Shown here: positions 34,485 to 46,000 of the stretch, piece after piece | How positions within the stretch are numbered: position 1 is the first letter of the stretch | How the letters are laid out: every line of letters begins with the position of its first letter | From: Dipteris shenzhenensis | Taxonomy: Eukaryota; Polypodiophyta; Polypodiopsida; Gleicheniales | Direction: 5' to 3' (one strand) | Length of the DNA stretch: 64,000 bases | NCBI GenBank assembly: GCA_047967505.1 | Contig: CM106541.1 | Made by a program: the position numbers and the translations under genes | The notes under the pieces: model-generated | Databases searched by the model: none | What the model saw: only the letters and a program-made list of their open reading frames with translations | What the model was told of the DNA's origin: nothing

Positions 34485-35355
34485 AAGTGTTAAAGCTCCT
34501 GATTTCGATAAGACTTTCTATGTCAATCCTTCAGTGGGGCCGGATGCATTGGGAGCCATTTTATTGCAGCAGGGAGAGCAATCAAGGTATATGAGGCCTG
34601 TGTTTTTTGATAGTAGGGTAAAAAGTGAAGCAGAGAAGAAGTATTCAGCTGCTGAATTGGTATTAGCCAGCTTTGTATTTGCATGTAGAAGATTTCGGAA
34701 TTATTTACTGCCTCATTCTTTTGTGGTACTTACCAGTTGTACTCTATTGCCACAACTTGTGAATGGTATTAATTTTTCACGAAGTATGGTGAGATGGGTA
34801 ACAGAATTGCAGGAGTATACTTTTACTTTCCTGATAGAGAACTCAACCAGAGCAACCCTGGCCGATTTACTTACTTATAAAGATACTCCTATTTTAATAA
34901 AGGAAGTGGAAGATCATACTGAAAGAGTGCAGGAAAAAATTTTAGAAAACAGCTATACCTTGTTCTTTGATGGTTCTTACAGGAAGAGTATTGACAAAGC
35001 AACCGGTGGAATGGTTGTCTATGATCTTGATGGTAAGGTAATTCGGAAATCAGGTTTTCCCTTGAAGGTAAGTAGTAATGATGAAGCTGAATATGCTGCT
35101 TTAGCTGAAGGTTTGCAATCATGTTTGAAGATGGGAATAAAAAGACTGATCATAAAAGGTGATCCAATGCTCGTTGTAAAACAAATTCTGGGGGTATGGA
35201 AGATAAAGCATGAACATTTAAAGAATTGGGTTAGTATTGTTAAAAAGTTACTCAGACACTTTGATGCATGGTTGTTATAGCATGTGGACAGAAGCTTGAA
35301 TCATGAGGCACATGATGCTGCTTGTGGAGAGGAGGTTGACAAGGGTACGCATATA
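34485..35355 (+). pseudogene. Ty3/gypsy (Tat-like) RNase H plus second, archaeal-type RNase H fragment
   Basis: Continuing the upstream frame, residues about 168-300 read as gypsy RNase H (FYVNPSVGPDALGAILLQQG, then EKKYSAAELVLASFVFACRR). From about 34960 a second RNase H fold follows, with FFDGSYRKSIDKATGGMVVY, SSNDEAEYAALAEGLQ and IIKGDPMLVVKQI, whose D, E, D positions match the additional archaeal-type RNase H carried by Tat-lineage gypsy elements. A stop at 35278 lies before HVDRSLNHEAHDAA, the normal continuation. No RT or integrase flanks it, so it is a fragment, in frame with the upstream ParB-like segment. Confidence 0.85.
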
Positions 35356-35359
35356 CCTT

Positions 35360-36274
35360 CACATTTTGAGCAAGACTATAGTTTCCGGGATGATGACGAG
35401 GGTATGGTCGACATGATGGATTCTATTTTTAGGGGCACTACATCCCATGTACATGTGATGTCAGAGTCTGAGGTCAAAATGCGAGAGTTGCAATCAACAC
35501 AACTGTACGAGGGTGCTAGGATATCTAAACTATGTGCTTGTCTCTCAATCTTGAATCTGCAAGTAAAGTATGGGTGGTCGGATACAAGTGTCTTGGCCTT
35601 AATGAGGTTAGCTCTTGCATTAATTTGACTCATTATTTGGATAGTGTTTGTTTTGAGAATCATGTATGGATTAGTATACCGAATCATCATTATTCGAAGC
35701 CTATGTATGTTTGAATTGTGATAGGTTGCTCCAGAAGATGTTGCCTGCACCAAATACCATGCCCGCATCAAGAGATGAAGCGAAAAAGATGCTAACAACG
35801 GTGGGTGTGGATTATGATACCATCCATGCTTGTCGTAATGATTGTATTCTCTTTCGTCGTGAGCATGGAGATTTGGCTAGTTGTCCGAAGTGTGGGGAAC
35901 AACGATATAGAGATGACTTGCAAGGTGAGCAGATACCGGTAAAGGTCTTGAGACACTTTCCCATCATTGCAAGAATACCGCACATGTTTCGATGCAAATC
36001 CATAGCGGAGTTGATGACATGGCATGCATCTCATCGGTCCACTGATGACACATTGAGGATTCTCGCAGATTGTGCAGATCGAAAGCACATAGACAATCAG
36101 TGGCCAGACTTTGCGAGGGAGCCACACAACTTACATCTTGGGCTCGCCATGGACGGCGTGAATCCTTTCGAATTACACTCTGGTCTCTTTGAGTTGGACA
36201 TGGCCGCTCACAGGGTTGTCTATAGATTGGTCCCTTTTAATTTTAATGATGGTGCTTTTCTATTTGTTTTGTGA
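35360..36274 (+). pseudogene. CACTA (En/Spm) TNP2-type transposase fragment with an intron
   Basis: Exon 1 reads STQLYEGARISKLCACLSIL, then VKYGWSDTS. Exon 2 reads KMLPAPNTMPASRDEAKKML, IHACRNDCILFRREHGDL, CPKCGEQRYRDD and WPDFAREPHNLHLGLAMDG. These are the ordered landmarks of the TNP2 N-terminal half, including the C-x4-C and C-x2-C pairs. A GT...AG intron of 118 bp (35607-35724) joins the two in frame. After NPFELHSG the match is lost. No catalytic core or CACTA terminal repeats are seen. It abuts the gypsy fragment directly. Confidence 0.87.
35607..35724 (+). other. predicted intron in the CACTA transposase fragment
   Basis: It begins GTTAGCTC and ends TGATAG. Removing it joins ATGAG to GTTGCTCCAG and restores the TNP2 reading frame. 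It contains in-frame stops if read through. Confidence 0.7.
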
Positions 36275-36347
36275 AGCTTATAACAACATTGAACTTGACA
36301 ATAATTTTTGTTTGTCTCAAATTTTTTGTGAACCTTTCTTCATATAG

Positions 36348-36831
36348 GAGGTCCAAATAATTAGTGATTGTTGATTTGCTCATTTGGCAAGAGAGAGAAA
36401 GATCTTAGAGATTCCAAATTTGTGCAAGAGTTGGGTGGAAATTGGTCATGTTGCTTGCATGTATCCTCCTGGCATGCACAATCACTCTCAATGCGAGCTT
36501 GCAAATTGTCCTTGGTGGAGAGACTTCCCCAAGGGACAAGTCTTGGTGCATGAGAGAGACTTTCACAAGAAATATGCTTCATCTAAGGACACTGAAGAAA
36601 GTAAGGATAAAATGGGGGGAAGCTCTAGAAAAATAAAAGCACAAGCACAAAAACAAGAACAAGCTCAAAAGAAAGGTAATAAATATACATACATGTTGAG
36701 TTTCTAATGTTGTTTATGATGAGGGTTTGGAATAGTATACTTATGTTATTCTTTCCTATCCATTTAGATGAGGAGCCATGTAGTCCACCAAGGCAAGATA
36801 AGGATCAAATGGAGCATGCAAGTAAGGTTCT
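36348..36831 (+). pseudogene. Cys/His-rich middle exons of the ParB/methyltransferase-like relic
   Basis: After an AG acceptor at 36347, one frame (with one early stop) reads GHVACMYPPGMHNHSQCELA, CPWWRDFPKGQVLVHERDFH and a Lys/Gln-rich tail, and ends at a GTAATA donor (36676). A short exon 36768-36831 (DEEPCSPPRQDKDQ) is bounded by TTTAG and GTAAGG. The frame is kept across both introns (36676-36767 and 36832-36904). The clustered Cys/His residues (HVAC...HNHSQC...C-P-W-W) suggest a metal-binding module of unknown kind. The preserved splice sites argue that this was once a spliced gene. Confidence 0.55.
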
Positions 36832-36904
36832 AGTTATTTTTGTTTCTTGCTATCGATGTTTCAAAATTTGCTTTGGTTGTGTTTGATATAAATTTTCCAT
36901 GTAG

Positions 36905-38221
36905 GTTCACAATCTATCACAAAGTTAGTACAACATTATGTATTTCATAAGGCATAGTCACTGGAGAGTCTATCGACTCGTGGTATCACTCCATTATATG
37001 CTTGTATGGTGGGTGATTACATAACCATGGGCATGGACTTTTAACAATCTAAGAAAAATGAAAAGTATACTATTTTGCATGAGTTTTTCATGACTATAGT
37101 TAGCCCTGATCGAGACTACATGCGGTTGGGGTAAGAAAATTAAGTGGGCTGTGGATTTTATATTGGTTGACTTTCCCACTGGGGATTTCCACTTGATGAG
37201 AGAGGATCCATCCTAGTTTGGAACCTCTTGTTGGAGGACCATGTGTGTTATGGGCTTGCCGTTGCAGCAGCTTCATTATCAGATAGTGGTTGGTTGGCAG
37301 TTATATGTCCTATGGTAGGTAAGGTTCACTATCTAGCACTATTGTTATTATATGTCCCCTATTCCCTTTTTTCTTGTATGAGATAGTGTCATTTGATTGT
37401 AGGACACTGTATTTCTTGGATGGAGCACTTTGCATTTGTTTAAGGCTTGGAAATTGTCAGACGTGTAGTCATTCATGACAAGCTTCCACATGGATACTGT
37501 AAATACCATGGTATAACTCTTAAGGTATGCTACAATTCCATGCATGGTGTGTTGTAATGCTACATTCATGAACTTTTTAATGTGTTTCTTTATGTGGGAT
37601 TGATAGATGCCATGTTACATATAGTATGCATGCTAGGTTTTGATGGTGAAATCATACATTTCATTTGTGTTCCATATGTGTGGTCACATGTAGTCTTTCA
37701 TGCTATGATACTTGTTGGCTAAGGTCATTCTTTGGTATGTGGTTCTCTATGCATGATTTATAGATGCAGTCATCTATGTTGGCTCGAGTACGTAGAGCTA
37801 AGAAGAATCATCAATTTATTTGGAAGAGAGTGTTCCACTATTTCAAAACCTTTCCATTGATCTGCTATCTAATTTATGGACTCACTATGTGCCTCTCAGT
37901 GAGAGGACAATAGTGCCTATGTCTTCTCAGATGGCTGGAGGTGGACTTGAGCGATGTTGCTACTTTGTTGGCTGCCTTTTGTCTCTCTTATGTGTTCCAG
38001 GAGGATTAGTTTTGGAGATGGGTTGTGGCATAGCTCCTCTCATGCATGCTTGTCAAGCTATTGGTAGACCTTGTTTTTCTTTTTATTCAGATAGCAGTAT
38101 TATGGCTACCATTGTTGAGCCACTTGTAGCTGACTATTTCGGGAAACGGGTGAGGTCAGAGCATGATGGTGATGGGGATGAAGATAGAGTGGACCCGCTC
38201 ACAAATCCATATAATGATTAG
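36905..38221 (+). pseudogene. beta-class (permuted) DNA adenine/N4-cytosine methyltransferase-like relic
   Basis: The exon 36905-37318 carries, in decayed frames, VDFILVDFPTGDF at 37151-37189 (position of the DPPY-type catalytic motif IV, here DFPT) and then LAVAAASLSDSGWLAVICPM (37249-37317). Introns 37319-37402 and 37525-37763 have GT/AG ends, and the second is phase-0 in the frame RRVVIHDKLPHGYCKYHG / RAKKNHQFIWKRVFHYF. The last exon shows VLEMGCGIAPLMHACQAIGR (38009-38068), an S-adenosylmethionine-binding motif I. Motif IV before motif I is the beta-class order of N6A/N4C methyltransferases. Two in-frame stops (about 36953 and 37038), at least two frameshifts and the DPPY to DFPT change mean no active enzyme. 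The family call is inference from motif order. Confidence 0.58.
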
Positions 38222-38522
38222 TATGGTTTTGAACTTAGATCTTTCTTTGATGACATTTGGATATTTTTGGATTGTTGTTATTGTGTCTTTAACATTTTGA
38301 CTTACTATGGTTTCAAATGTATGTTTGATTGTAGTTTGTACCATGCTATGCAGAAGAAATGGCAAGATTCATGTCAACTGAAAGAAGATATGATGAGAGG
38401 CATTCACATAGGCCACGAGCTCACATTTACTTTGTTGATGATGAGTGTCAAGAGGAGTAGAATATGATTTAAAAGAGCATTTTGATGAGAGCTTGGTGAT
38501 ACTTATGAAAAGAAGACCTATT

Positions 38523-38825
38523 TTGAATATGGTAATATTGCTCTATGTATTATGAAATCCTATGCTTTCAAATGACACTTGGGTTTCTTGACATATGGGT
38601 GAGCTAACAGTAATGTGGTAATATTGCTCTATGTATTATGCAATCCTATGCTTTCAAATGACACTTGGGTTCTCCCACATATGGGTGAAGTGATACTAAT
38701 GTTACGAAGTATAATTTCAAGCAATGTGGATGTTTTGATTGTAGGAAAATAAAACCCATTTTGAATGCAGAAGAATTGTTATGTATGTGATGCAATCCCA
38801 CGTTTTGAAGTGACACTTCACTTTC
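38523..38825. repeat. 86-bp tandem repeat, two good copies and one diverged
   Basis: GGTAATATTGCTCTATGTAT occurs at 38531 and 38617, each followed by CCTATGCTTTCAAATGACAC. A third, more diverged unit follows the string CCCATTTTGAAT at about 38756-38820. Confidence 0.88.
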
Positions 38826-40003
38826 TTTTGATTACTAATGACACATATTGGAAGTTACGTTATTGAGATAATTCTAATCAATTTTGTATCTTTTCTTGTA
38901 CTGTTAGTCCAAAACATCACTTTTTGACCTCGGGTTTATATACAAGTCATTTGACACCCAAATCATGTCAACTACAAGAAACATTAATCTTGAGATTTTA
39001 GTGAATCTAAACAACTCAAATCACATTACTTGGAAATGTACATTGGTTTATTGGATGACAAATGGGAATATGCTAATGGTACATTAACAAACTAGCTATT
39101 GGTAATCCATAGACAATCTATTTCACATGCACAATTTAGATGGGATAGGAAGGACAAATATAATTACCATTTGACAAAGCAAAATGTACAAGATGTTGTG
39201 CTTGGATAGTTAAATACAATGAAAACATTAAAAAAGGCGTGGGATATGTTTGCAACTTTATATGAGGCAAATGAATACCTAGGATCTTGATGAAGAGAAA
39301 GCAAATCAATAAGACCTTTTGACATTGCAATGAACTAGGACATTCATATATAGTGAGACTCATAGGCATGAATATACAACTTGCAGCCATATGAGGGGAT
39401 GCGTCAATTTTACGAGCAAAAACCTATGAGCAAGTTTATACGAGCGTGTTTTTCAAGAGATTTTAAAAATAGTATTTCTTTAGGAAACATGGTTTTTACA
39501 CTTTTATTTTCATTAGAACTAGATTCCTTTATCATAAAAATATACAAACTAGTCACTCATTCATTTTTACATAACATAAATCTTCTTATTCATAGACATC
39601 CCTTTGTACCCTTGTTATTACCTTAAAAAAGTATTGAAAAATAATTCATTTAAGAAACGTCCCTCATAATCACTCTCAACATAATAATATTATACATAAA
39701 TAATTACTTATTAAACACATTTATATCATATGGCAATATCTTTCAAGTGTTTTTATAGTATTAATAACAATATATTTATGGACATGTTTCTACAGAAGTT
39801 TAAATTACTGTAAATAAGTATTAACTTGGGCTTATATATCACTCTCATAAAATACATGTAATATTTAATACTATATATGCAAGGTTTTCCAAAATATAAC
39901 CCCATATATGTGCTCAAATGGGGTTTTTTAATCAATTTGAGTGGCTGAATGACTATATTTGGACATTGGATGTAAAAGTTATGTCACTTTTAAAAGTGCT
40001 GTC
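38826..40003. other. AT-rich stretch with no gene
   Basis: No recognised domain, RNA gene or terminal repeats. Confidence 0.5.
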
Positions 40004-40068
40004 CAAGGTAGTTTCGCCAGCGAAACTACCTTGAAAGACCTTGTTCAAAGGGGTTTCGCTGGCGAAAC
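40004..40068. repeat. pair of short near-perfect palindromes
   Basis: 40004-40033 has 14-bp arms (CAAGGTAGTTTCGC and its exact complement) around a 2-bp centre. 40053-40068 is GTTTCGCTGGCGAAAC. Both share the heart TTTCGC(C/T)(A/G)GCGAAA. Read on either strand they give G-S/G-F-A-S/G-E-T-T-L-type peptides. Confidence 0.93.
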
Positions 40069-40689
40069 TACCTTGATGGCTTGCTTCAATGAGTTTTCTT
40101 TGGAGAAACCCTTTCATGAAGATAGGGTGAGAGAGGTTTTTCAATGTCACCCCCTATTAAGTAAAAAGTTGTAAGAAGGATCATAAGGGAATTTTCATAG
40201 AGAAGTCTACTCTACATGTGGGTTTCTTCAAAAGCCATCCCATTATGTTCTCACCATTCCCAAATATTCACATAAATATTCGTGTATAAAATAGGCATTC
40301 CTATAATACTTTTCATATTTCTAAGTGAAACTATGTTTTCTTTTGATCCATTTTTGTCATATTTTTGCATAGTTGGAAGCTTTTTTTTCCTTCGCTCGGA
40401 CGCTCGGAAGATTTCGCTCGGAAAATGCTCGTCCCCCATATGAGGGACTATGAAATATCAATAAATTGTGCAAGTCATCATCAATAGACTCACTAAAGGA
40501 TATGAGAATTGAGTTGTTGGAAAAGTGGAAGTTGCTTTAGTCTCTCCTATGCTACCAAGTCCAAGTTACATTATCAAGATAATTATAATCTATTATCAAC
40601 TTGGTTTACTCTCCCAAATATGGAAAGTAGGTTAAGTTTCATTTTGGAGATTCTTCCCAAATAGTGGATTTCACATAGCTATGTTGGCT
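40069..40689. other. stretch with no gene
   Basis: Nothing recognised. It includes a short TCGCTCGGA repeat at about 40393-40428. Confidence 0.45.
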
Positions 40690-41690
40690 ACCTTTATAAG
40701 GGATTGTGGAAAAGACTGCTCGCTTTTTTGGGCTGCTTGCTTTTTCTTGCTTGCTCTATCGAGACTACCTCTGCTTTGTGTAGTATGAGCCAGAGAAGAG
40801 TGGCATATTTTCTAAGGATGGGTTTCTTCCAAATTAATAGAAGCCTACTTTACCATTTATATTTGCTGTCAACTAGTTTCCATTTAAAATTTAGAGATCT
40901 AGCAATCTCTTCAATGTCATCAAAAGGGGTAGCTAAACTCTTTTGCTAGGTTCAACACATGGCCTCCTTTCCAAGTAACATCTTGCTACCATAAGAGAAT
41001 TCTGCTCATTATACCATATCCTAATTTGCTAATCTGAATTCCCTTCTAACTTTATCTCAGTTTTTCCACCTAAAATCAAGCTTGTGCTAGAGTTGTTCCC
41101 ATGTCTGTAACCCTTTTTAAAAGAAAACCCAAGCTTTCACAACCTCTGCATCAGTTAGGTAGGACTTGAAAAATTTTGAGACTCAAATAGAATCGATGCC
41201 CATGAAGGCCCCTTTACCAGAAAATACTATTTGGCATTTGACTTGTTCAAAGGCATACCAAAGTGATCTCCATGGCTAGCTTCCGACAAGATTCAAGGTT
41301 GCACAGAGTAGAGAATCTAGGATAATTCTTCCATTTAAGGACCCTTACAGGGCTGACATAATTAAAATTTTGTAGGAGGATGCTAGCCCAGTCTACCTCA
41401 AGATGTAGATTAGCTTTAATCACACAAGAGGAAGCTAGTTGGAAAGTAGCTTTCTGAATGTCAATGACTCCTAAAGCCCCCTCTTTCTTAGGTCTTGTGC
41501 AAAAAGACCACTTAAGCTTAGCAATTCTTCTTTTGGTGTCAGTGCCTCTCCAAAGGAAAGACCTACGTAGCTTGATAAACTTCAAGCCCAATGTTGGATG
41601 GGCACCGGCAAGAGAGCCAAAAGATGGATATAGGGTAGATGCAATGATTAAGGCAAATTTTGTTACAGCTATAAATATCTAGTTATAAGA
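40690..41690 (-). pseudogene. LINE reverse transcriptase 3' region remnant
   Basis: On the minus strand, 41591-41250 reads LRRSFLWRGTDTKRRIAKLK, PKKEGALGVIDIQKA and QLASSCVIKA, the typical segment after the RT palm of plant LINEs (FLW-G...P...GGLG-D...N-AL-KW). Further along (about 40840-40720), in another frame, YATLLWLILHKAEVVSIEQA resembles the W-x-LLH segment that precedes the zinc-binding tail. Frames are broken throughout. Confidence 0.72.
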
Positions 41691-43539
41691 CCTTTTCTAC
41701 TTGGTTCTCAGCAAAACACAAAGGTTGTATGGAGCTACATTGTTTAAATCTTTTGTGAATATATATACAAGCTACTTTTTTGTTGAAAAGAAAAAAGAAA
41801 TTCATCTAAAGTCCTATCTTGGACCAATAACCCACAACGACACCACTCACATCGACCATCCAGGGATAAAAACCATGATATGGGACACAAAGAAGTACCC
41901 ATAATGTTAAGGTTTAGAATCATAATGTGAATGTCTTGGTGATTGATGGAGGCTTGAGGTGAACTTAATATCAAATGAAGTGTAAAAAAGGCTCAAGATC
42001 AAGAACTTAAAGCCTTTGCCATTCAAAATCTGAGTTGCATCAAAATCAACGGAGCATACTTCATTATGACCTTCATTGTGGTGAAGATGGAGCACAAAGG
42101 TGGGTATTTGATGCTATTGGGATAGCCATGGCCCGGGGGGTTCACTACTTATAAAAGGGCCATGTCACCTACGTGCATGAACCTTATTAAAACCCCTTAT
42201 AAGGTTACATGAACCTTACAAAAACCCCTATTTAAGCTTATCATTTTTTCATTGAAAACGTATTGCTACCCCTCTTTAAGGCATGTATTGGCATAGGCAC
42301 CATAATACACCCTTTTTTACTATATAAAAGCTATGTATGTATTCACATTATATGAAAATGCTACCTTGGTTTAATATGCGAGTAAATATTTAAAAGCCCT
42401 CTTAATATACATATTTGGGTGATATGATGTTTCCCATAGAAGCCAAACTAGTGGCAAGTTTTGCCATTTTTTTAGTCACATCAATAAAATAGAAAAATGA
42501 ATGTTCAAATACATTTAAATCTAATTTTAAGTTGCAAGATAGCAATAAGTAATCCAATCACAAAGGAAATCCATTTTAAAGACTTATTTAAAGGACTACC
42601 TCCTTTCCTTCCTCTCCAATGCCCATCTATGTCCCCCCTACCCCTTTGAGCTCCCCCCTAAACACACACCCTCCAACCACAAAGTAACCCCCTAACTTAC
42701 AAGCTTAAACCACGCCTTCAAAAAACCCCTTACCCCCTAACTTACAAGCTTAAACCACACCTTCGAAAAACTCCCCTCCCTTGGACTCACGTGATAAAAT
42801 AAGGACTTCCTTGTGAATCCCCCTTGAGCCATGGCTAAAGGGTTCCAAGTGCTTCATGAAGGTGGCTACTTGAAGGGTGCCAAAGTGCTTCATCATGGTG
42901 AAGATGGAGCATGAAGGTTGGTACCCGATGGGATTGGGACAACCATGGTTGAAGGGTGTTAAACCATGATTGTGGGACAAAGACCTTGACAATAACCAAA
43001 GAGGGGAACAAATGACAAATACCTATGGGTAAAGGCACAATCAAGAAAAAATGCAAGCTTGAATGTTTGGAGGTAGAGAAATACTATGCCTCATATTTTG
43101 AAGAAAAGCTATTGGCAATGAACATTGTTTCGGTTGTAACATGTTACAAGTGGAAATCAAATGGGTGCACGAAGTTGAAGTGCCACAAATGAACTTTCCA
43201 ATGGTTCCATTGAAGAGGATGAAGGACAAGTGAAGTAGAAAAATAGCCAATGATCCAAGTTAGTGCCCAAATAAGTGGCAATGGCTGAATCACCAAAGGA
43301 TAGGTGATTCAAGAAATCAATCTAGGGTTAAGTGAGGAACCTAAAGTGATCTAGATCAACAATGAGCTTCTCACTAAATCCTCATAGCCACAAAAGTACT
43401 ATTCAGGGAGTAAAAAGATGTATTCACTTAAGAGTACGTGGATATGAAGGGGGTACCACCAAGCTTAGTCCAACACCAAATCCCTTTTATTCTAGATACA
43501 AAGCCCACTCGATAGCGTAGTTGTCAAATGAACCCCAAC
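41691..43539. other. non-coding stretch with local duplications
   Basis: A 45-bp tandem duplication lies at about 42687-42776 (CCCCCTAACTTACAAGCTTA twice). A dispersed duplicate pair lies at about 42078-42135 and 42893-42950 (GGTGAAGATGGAGCA(C/T)). No gene recognised. Confidence 0.6.
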
Positions 43540-46000
43540 TATACCTAGTTAGTAAAGATTGAAATAGACCAACTACTAAAGATAAGGTTTATCTACTAGA
43601 TGGATCAAAGAGATTGGTTATTTCCAATTGTTATCATGCCACAAAAAAATGGCAAACCACAGGTCTCCATCAACTATCCAAAACTAGAAGAGCAGACAAT
43701 CAAAGACCCATTTCCACTTCTGTTCATGAACACCATCCTAGAAAAGGTTGTTGGCCACAAAATGTAGTTGTTTATGGATGGGTATAGCTGGTATAATTAG
43801 ATTGCTCTGGCCAAAGAGTACCAATAGAAGATTGTCATCATCATCAAATGGAGGCATACTCAAGCAAAGTAATTCCATTTCAAATTGGGTTGAAGAATTC
43901 TTGAAGAATGCACTGGCCACATTTCAATCCTTCATGCTAGAGATGTCCAAGAGTACATCCATAAATTTTTGCAATTCTTGGACAACTTCTCAATCTATAG
44001 CACAAAGTAAGCACACTTAGAGTGCCTCCAAAAGGTATTTTAGAAATATAGGGAGACAAGGATATCCTTAGCCCATACAAGGGTGGCTTTTGTGTGTTTT
44101 TAGTTGTGTTGCTAGGTCACACAATTTCCAATGCAGGTATCATGATTGAAAAGTAAAAGATGAATGTTGTACAAAAGATGGAGGAGTAGAGCAATGTTAA
44201 CCAAATGCATACATTCATGGGATACCTCAATTTCTGTTGACAATGCATCAAGGAGTTTGTAGGTGTCACCAAACCACTTCGCCAACTGACTAGCGCTGAC
44301 ACGAAGTTTGAATGGAGCAACACACATGAGAAGCATTCAAGACCTTATAGGTAATGATGGTCAAGGCTCTGTTCCTACAACAACCATATTGGAATGTGAT
44401 TTCCAATTTGCACATTGATGCATTGAGAATGGCAATTCCATAGGATGATGATTAGATCCATTTTGGCTCAGCCCAAAGGGAACTTGGATTTTGCCATCTA
44501 CTACACAAGCTGAATGTTCTCCTCTACTAAAATGAACTACTCAATGACTAAACAAGAAGCCTTGTAAATGATACACAATGTACAAAAGTTTAGGCATGTA
44601 TCTCTTCGACAATCCCTTCATATTATATGTGGATCATCAAGCACTCTTGTATCTTATGAACAAGACACTTATAAGCCATAGCTTATTAAGTGGATGATCT
44701 TGCTCCAAGAGTTCAAATTAAAAATCATCCACCAGAAGTCACATTGTGAGGTCAATTTCTTGTCATGCACCAAAGGTGCCAAATCTAATGAAGGGATCAA
44801 TGATAGTCTTCCTAATGTGAATCTATTTGTAGTGTCCATGTATTAAGACAAGCATGAGGATATCATTCAGTATCTCTCGATTGGCAAGTTTCTCAAAAGA
44901 ACAAGGAAGAACAGTGACGAATCATACTAAAATTGTGGAAATATCCACTCATTGGCAAATGCTTGTACATAAAGAGGTAGATGTGGTCCTTTGGTAATGG
45001 GTCCTTCCACACAAAAGGCCAATTGTTATGGAAGAAGCCCATGAAGGAATAGCCAATGGATACTTCTCCACTAAAGTAATAGTGCAAAAGATTCCTAGTG
45101 GAAGGCTATGTTGGAGCATTATTACGCCAATGTAGCAAAGCACTGCCAACAATGTAGTGTATGCCAACAATGGGAGGATGACCTTCCAATATCAAATCCC
45201 CTACAACCAACCTACCCATAGGAACCTTTCCAAAAAGGGGCTTGGATTTCATGGGTCCCTTTGATATGACAACACATCCAACAAGAAATCAGTACACAGT
45301 GTAGCAACCAAGTATGGGCCAAAGCGAAAGGCCTCAAGCACAACACAGCCAACAACACAAGAAGATTCTTGTATGAGAACATGATGTATAAATTGAAGCA
45401 TCCCATAGAGCTCATGTCTAACCAAGGGGTGTGCTTCTTCAACTCAGTCTTAGATGTAATGACAAATGAATTCCTTACATAGCATAAGAAGTCCATGACA
45501 TACTCTCCATACATGGTTAGGATGAAGCAAGCAACAAAGTGATCCTACTAATCCTTCACAAGACTATGAAAGACAACTAAAATGATTGGGATCAAAAGTT
45601 GCAAATGGCACTTTGGCTGTACAAATTGCATGACTGGCCAAGAAGAAACCATCACAAACCAACTACACGAAATGCCAAAATTGACATAATTAGGTTGAGG
45701 GTAGCCTAGATGCAAATGATAAATCTAGCAGAGGAGGAAAGCGTGGCATGATTACCACATCAAGAAATAAGCCTTCAAGGATGGCATGCTAGTCCTACTC
45801 TACAATTTCCCACTTGTAGTAGTGAGATGAGACCTATAGTATTGAGGCCTATATTATTCGACAATGGAACAGTGACGTTGGAACAATGTGAAGATCAAGT
45901 TCTTTTGGCCACAAGCCGATTTTGCTCAAGCAAAGTTGCAGTCAATCAGGAATAATGGGTTGATTTGAACCCATAATTAATGAGGGATGGCACATAGTCT
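43540..46000 (+). pseudogene. Ty3/gypsy pol remnant (RT, RNase H, integrase)
   Basis: The + strand reads in shifting frames FPIVIMPQKNGKPQVSINYP and IKDPFPLLFMNTIL (RT, 43610-43735), LFMDGYSWYN, then FILYVDHQALLYLMNKTLIS (RNase H, about 44620), EEAHEGIANGYFSTKVIVQK (integrase zinc region, about 45035), CQQCSVCQQWEDDLP, and HPIELMSNQGVCFFNSVLDV (integrase core, about 45395), finishing near 45800 with AFKDGMLVLLYNFPL. The order is that of gypsy pol. The motif style differs from the chromoviruses here (no chromodomain seen), so it is another lineage. It is heavily mutated and has no LTRs recognised. Confidence 0.82.
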
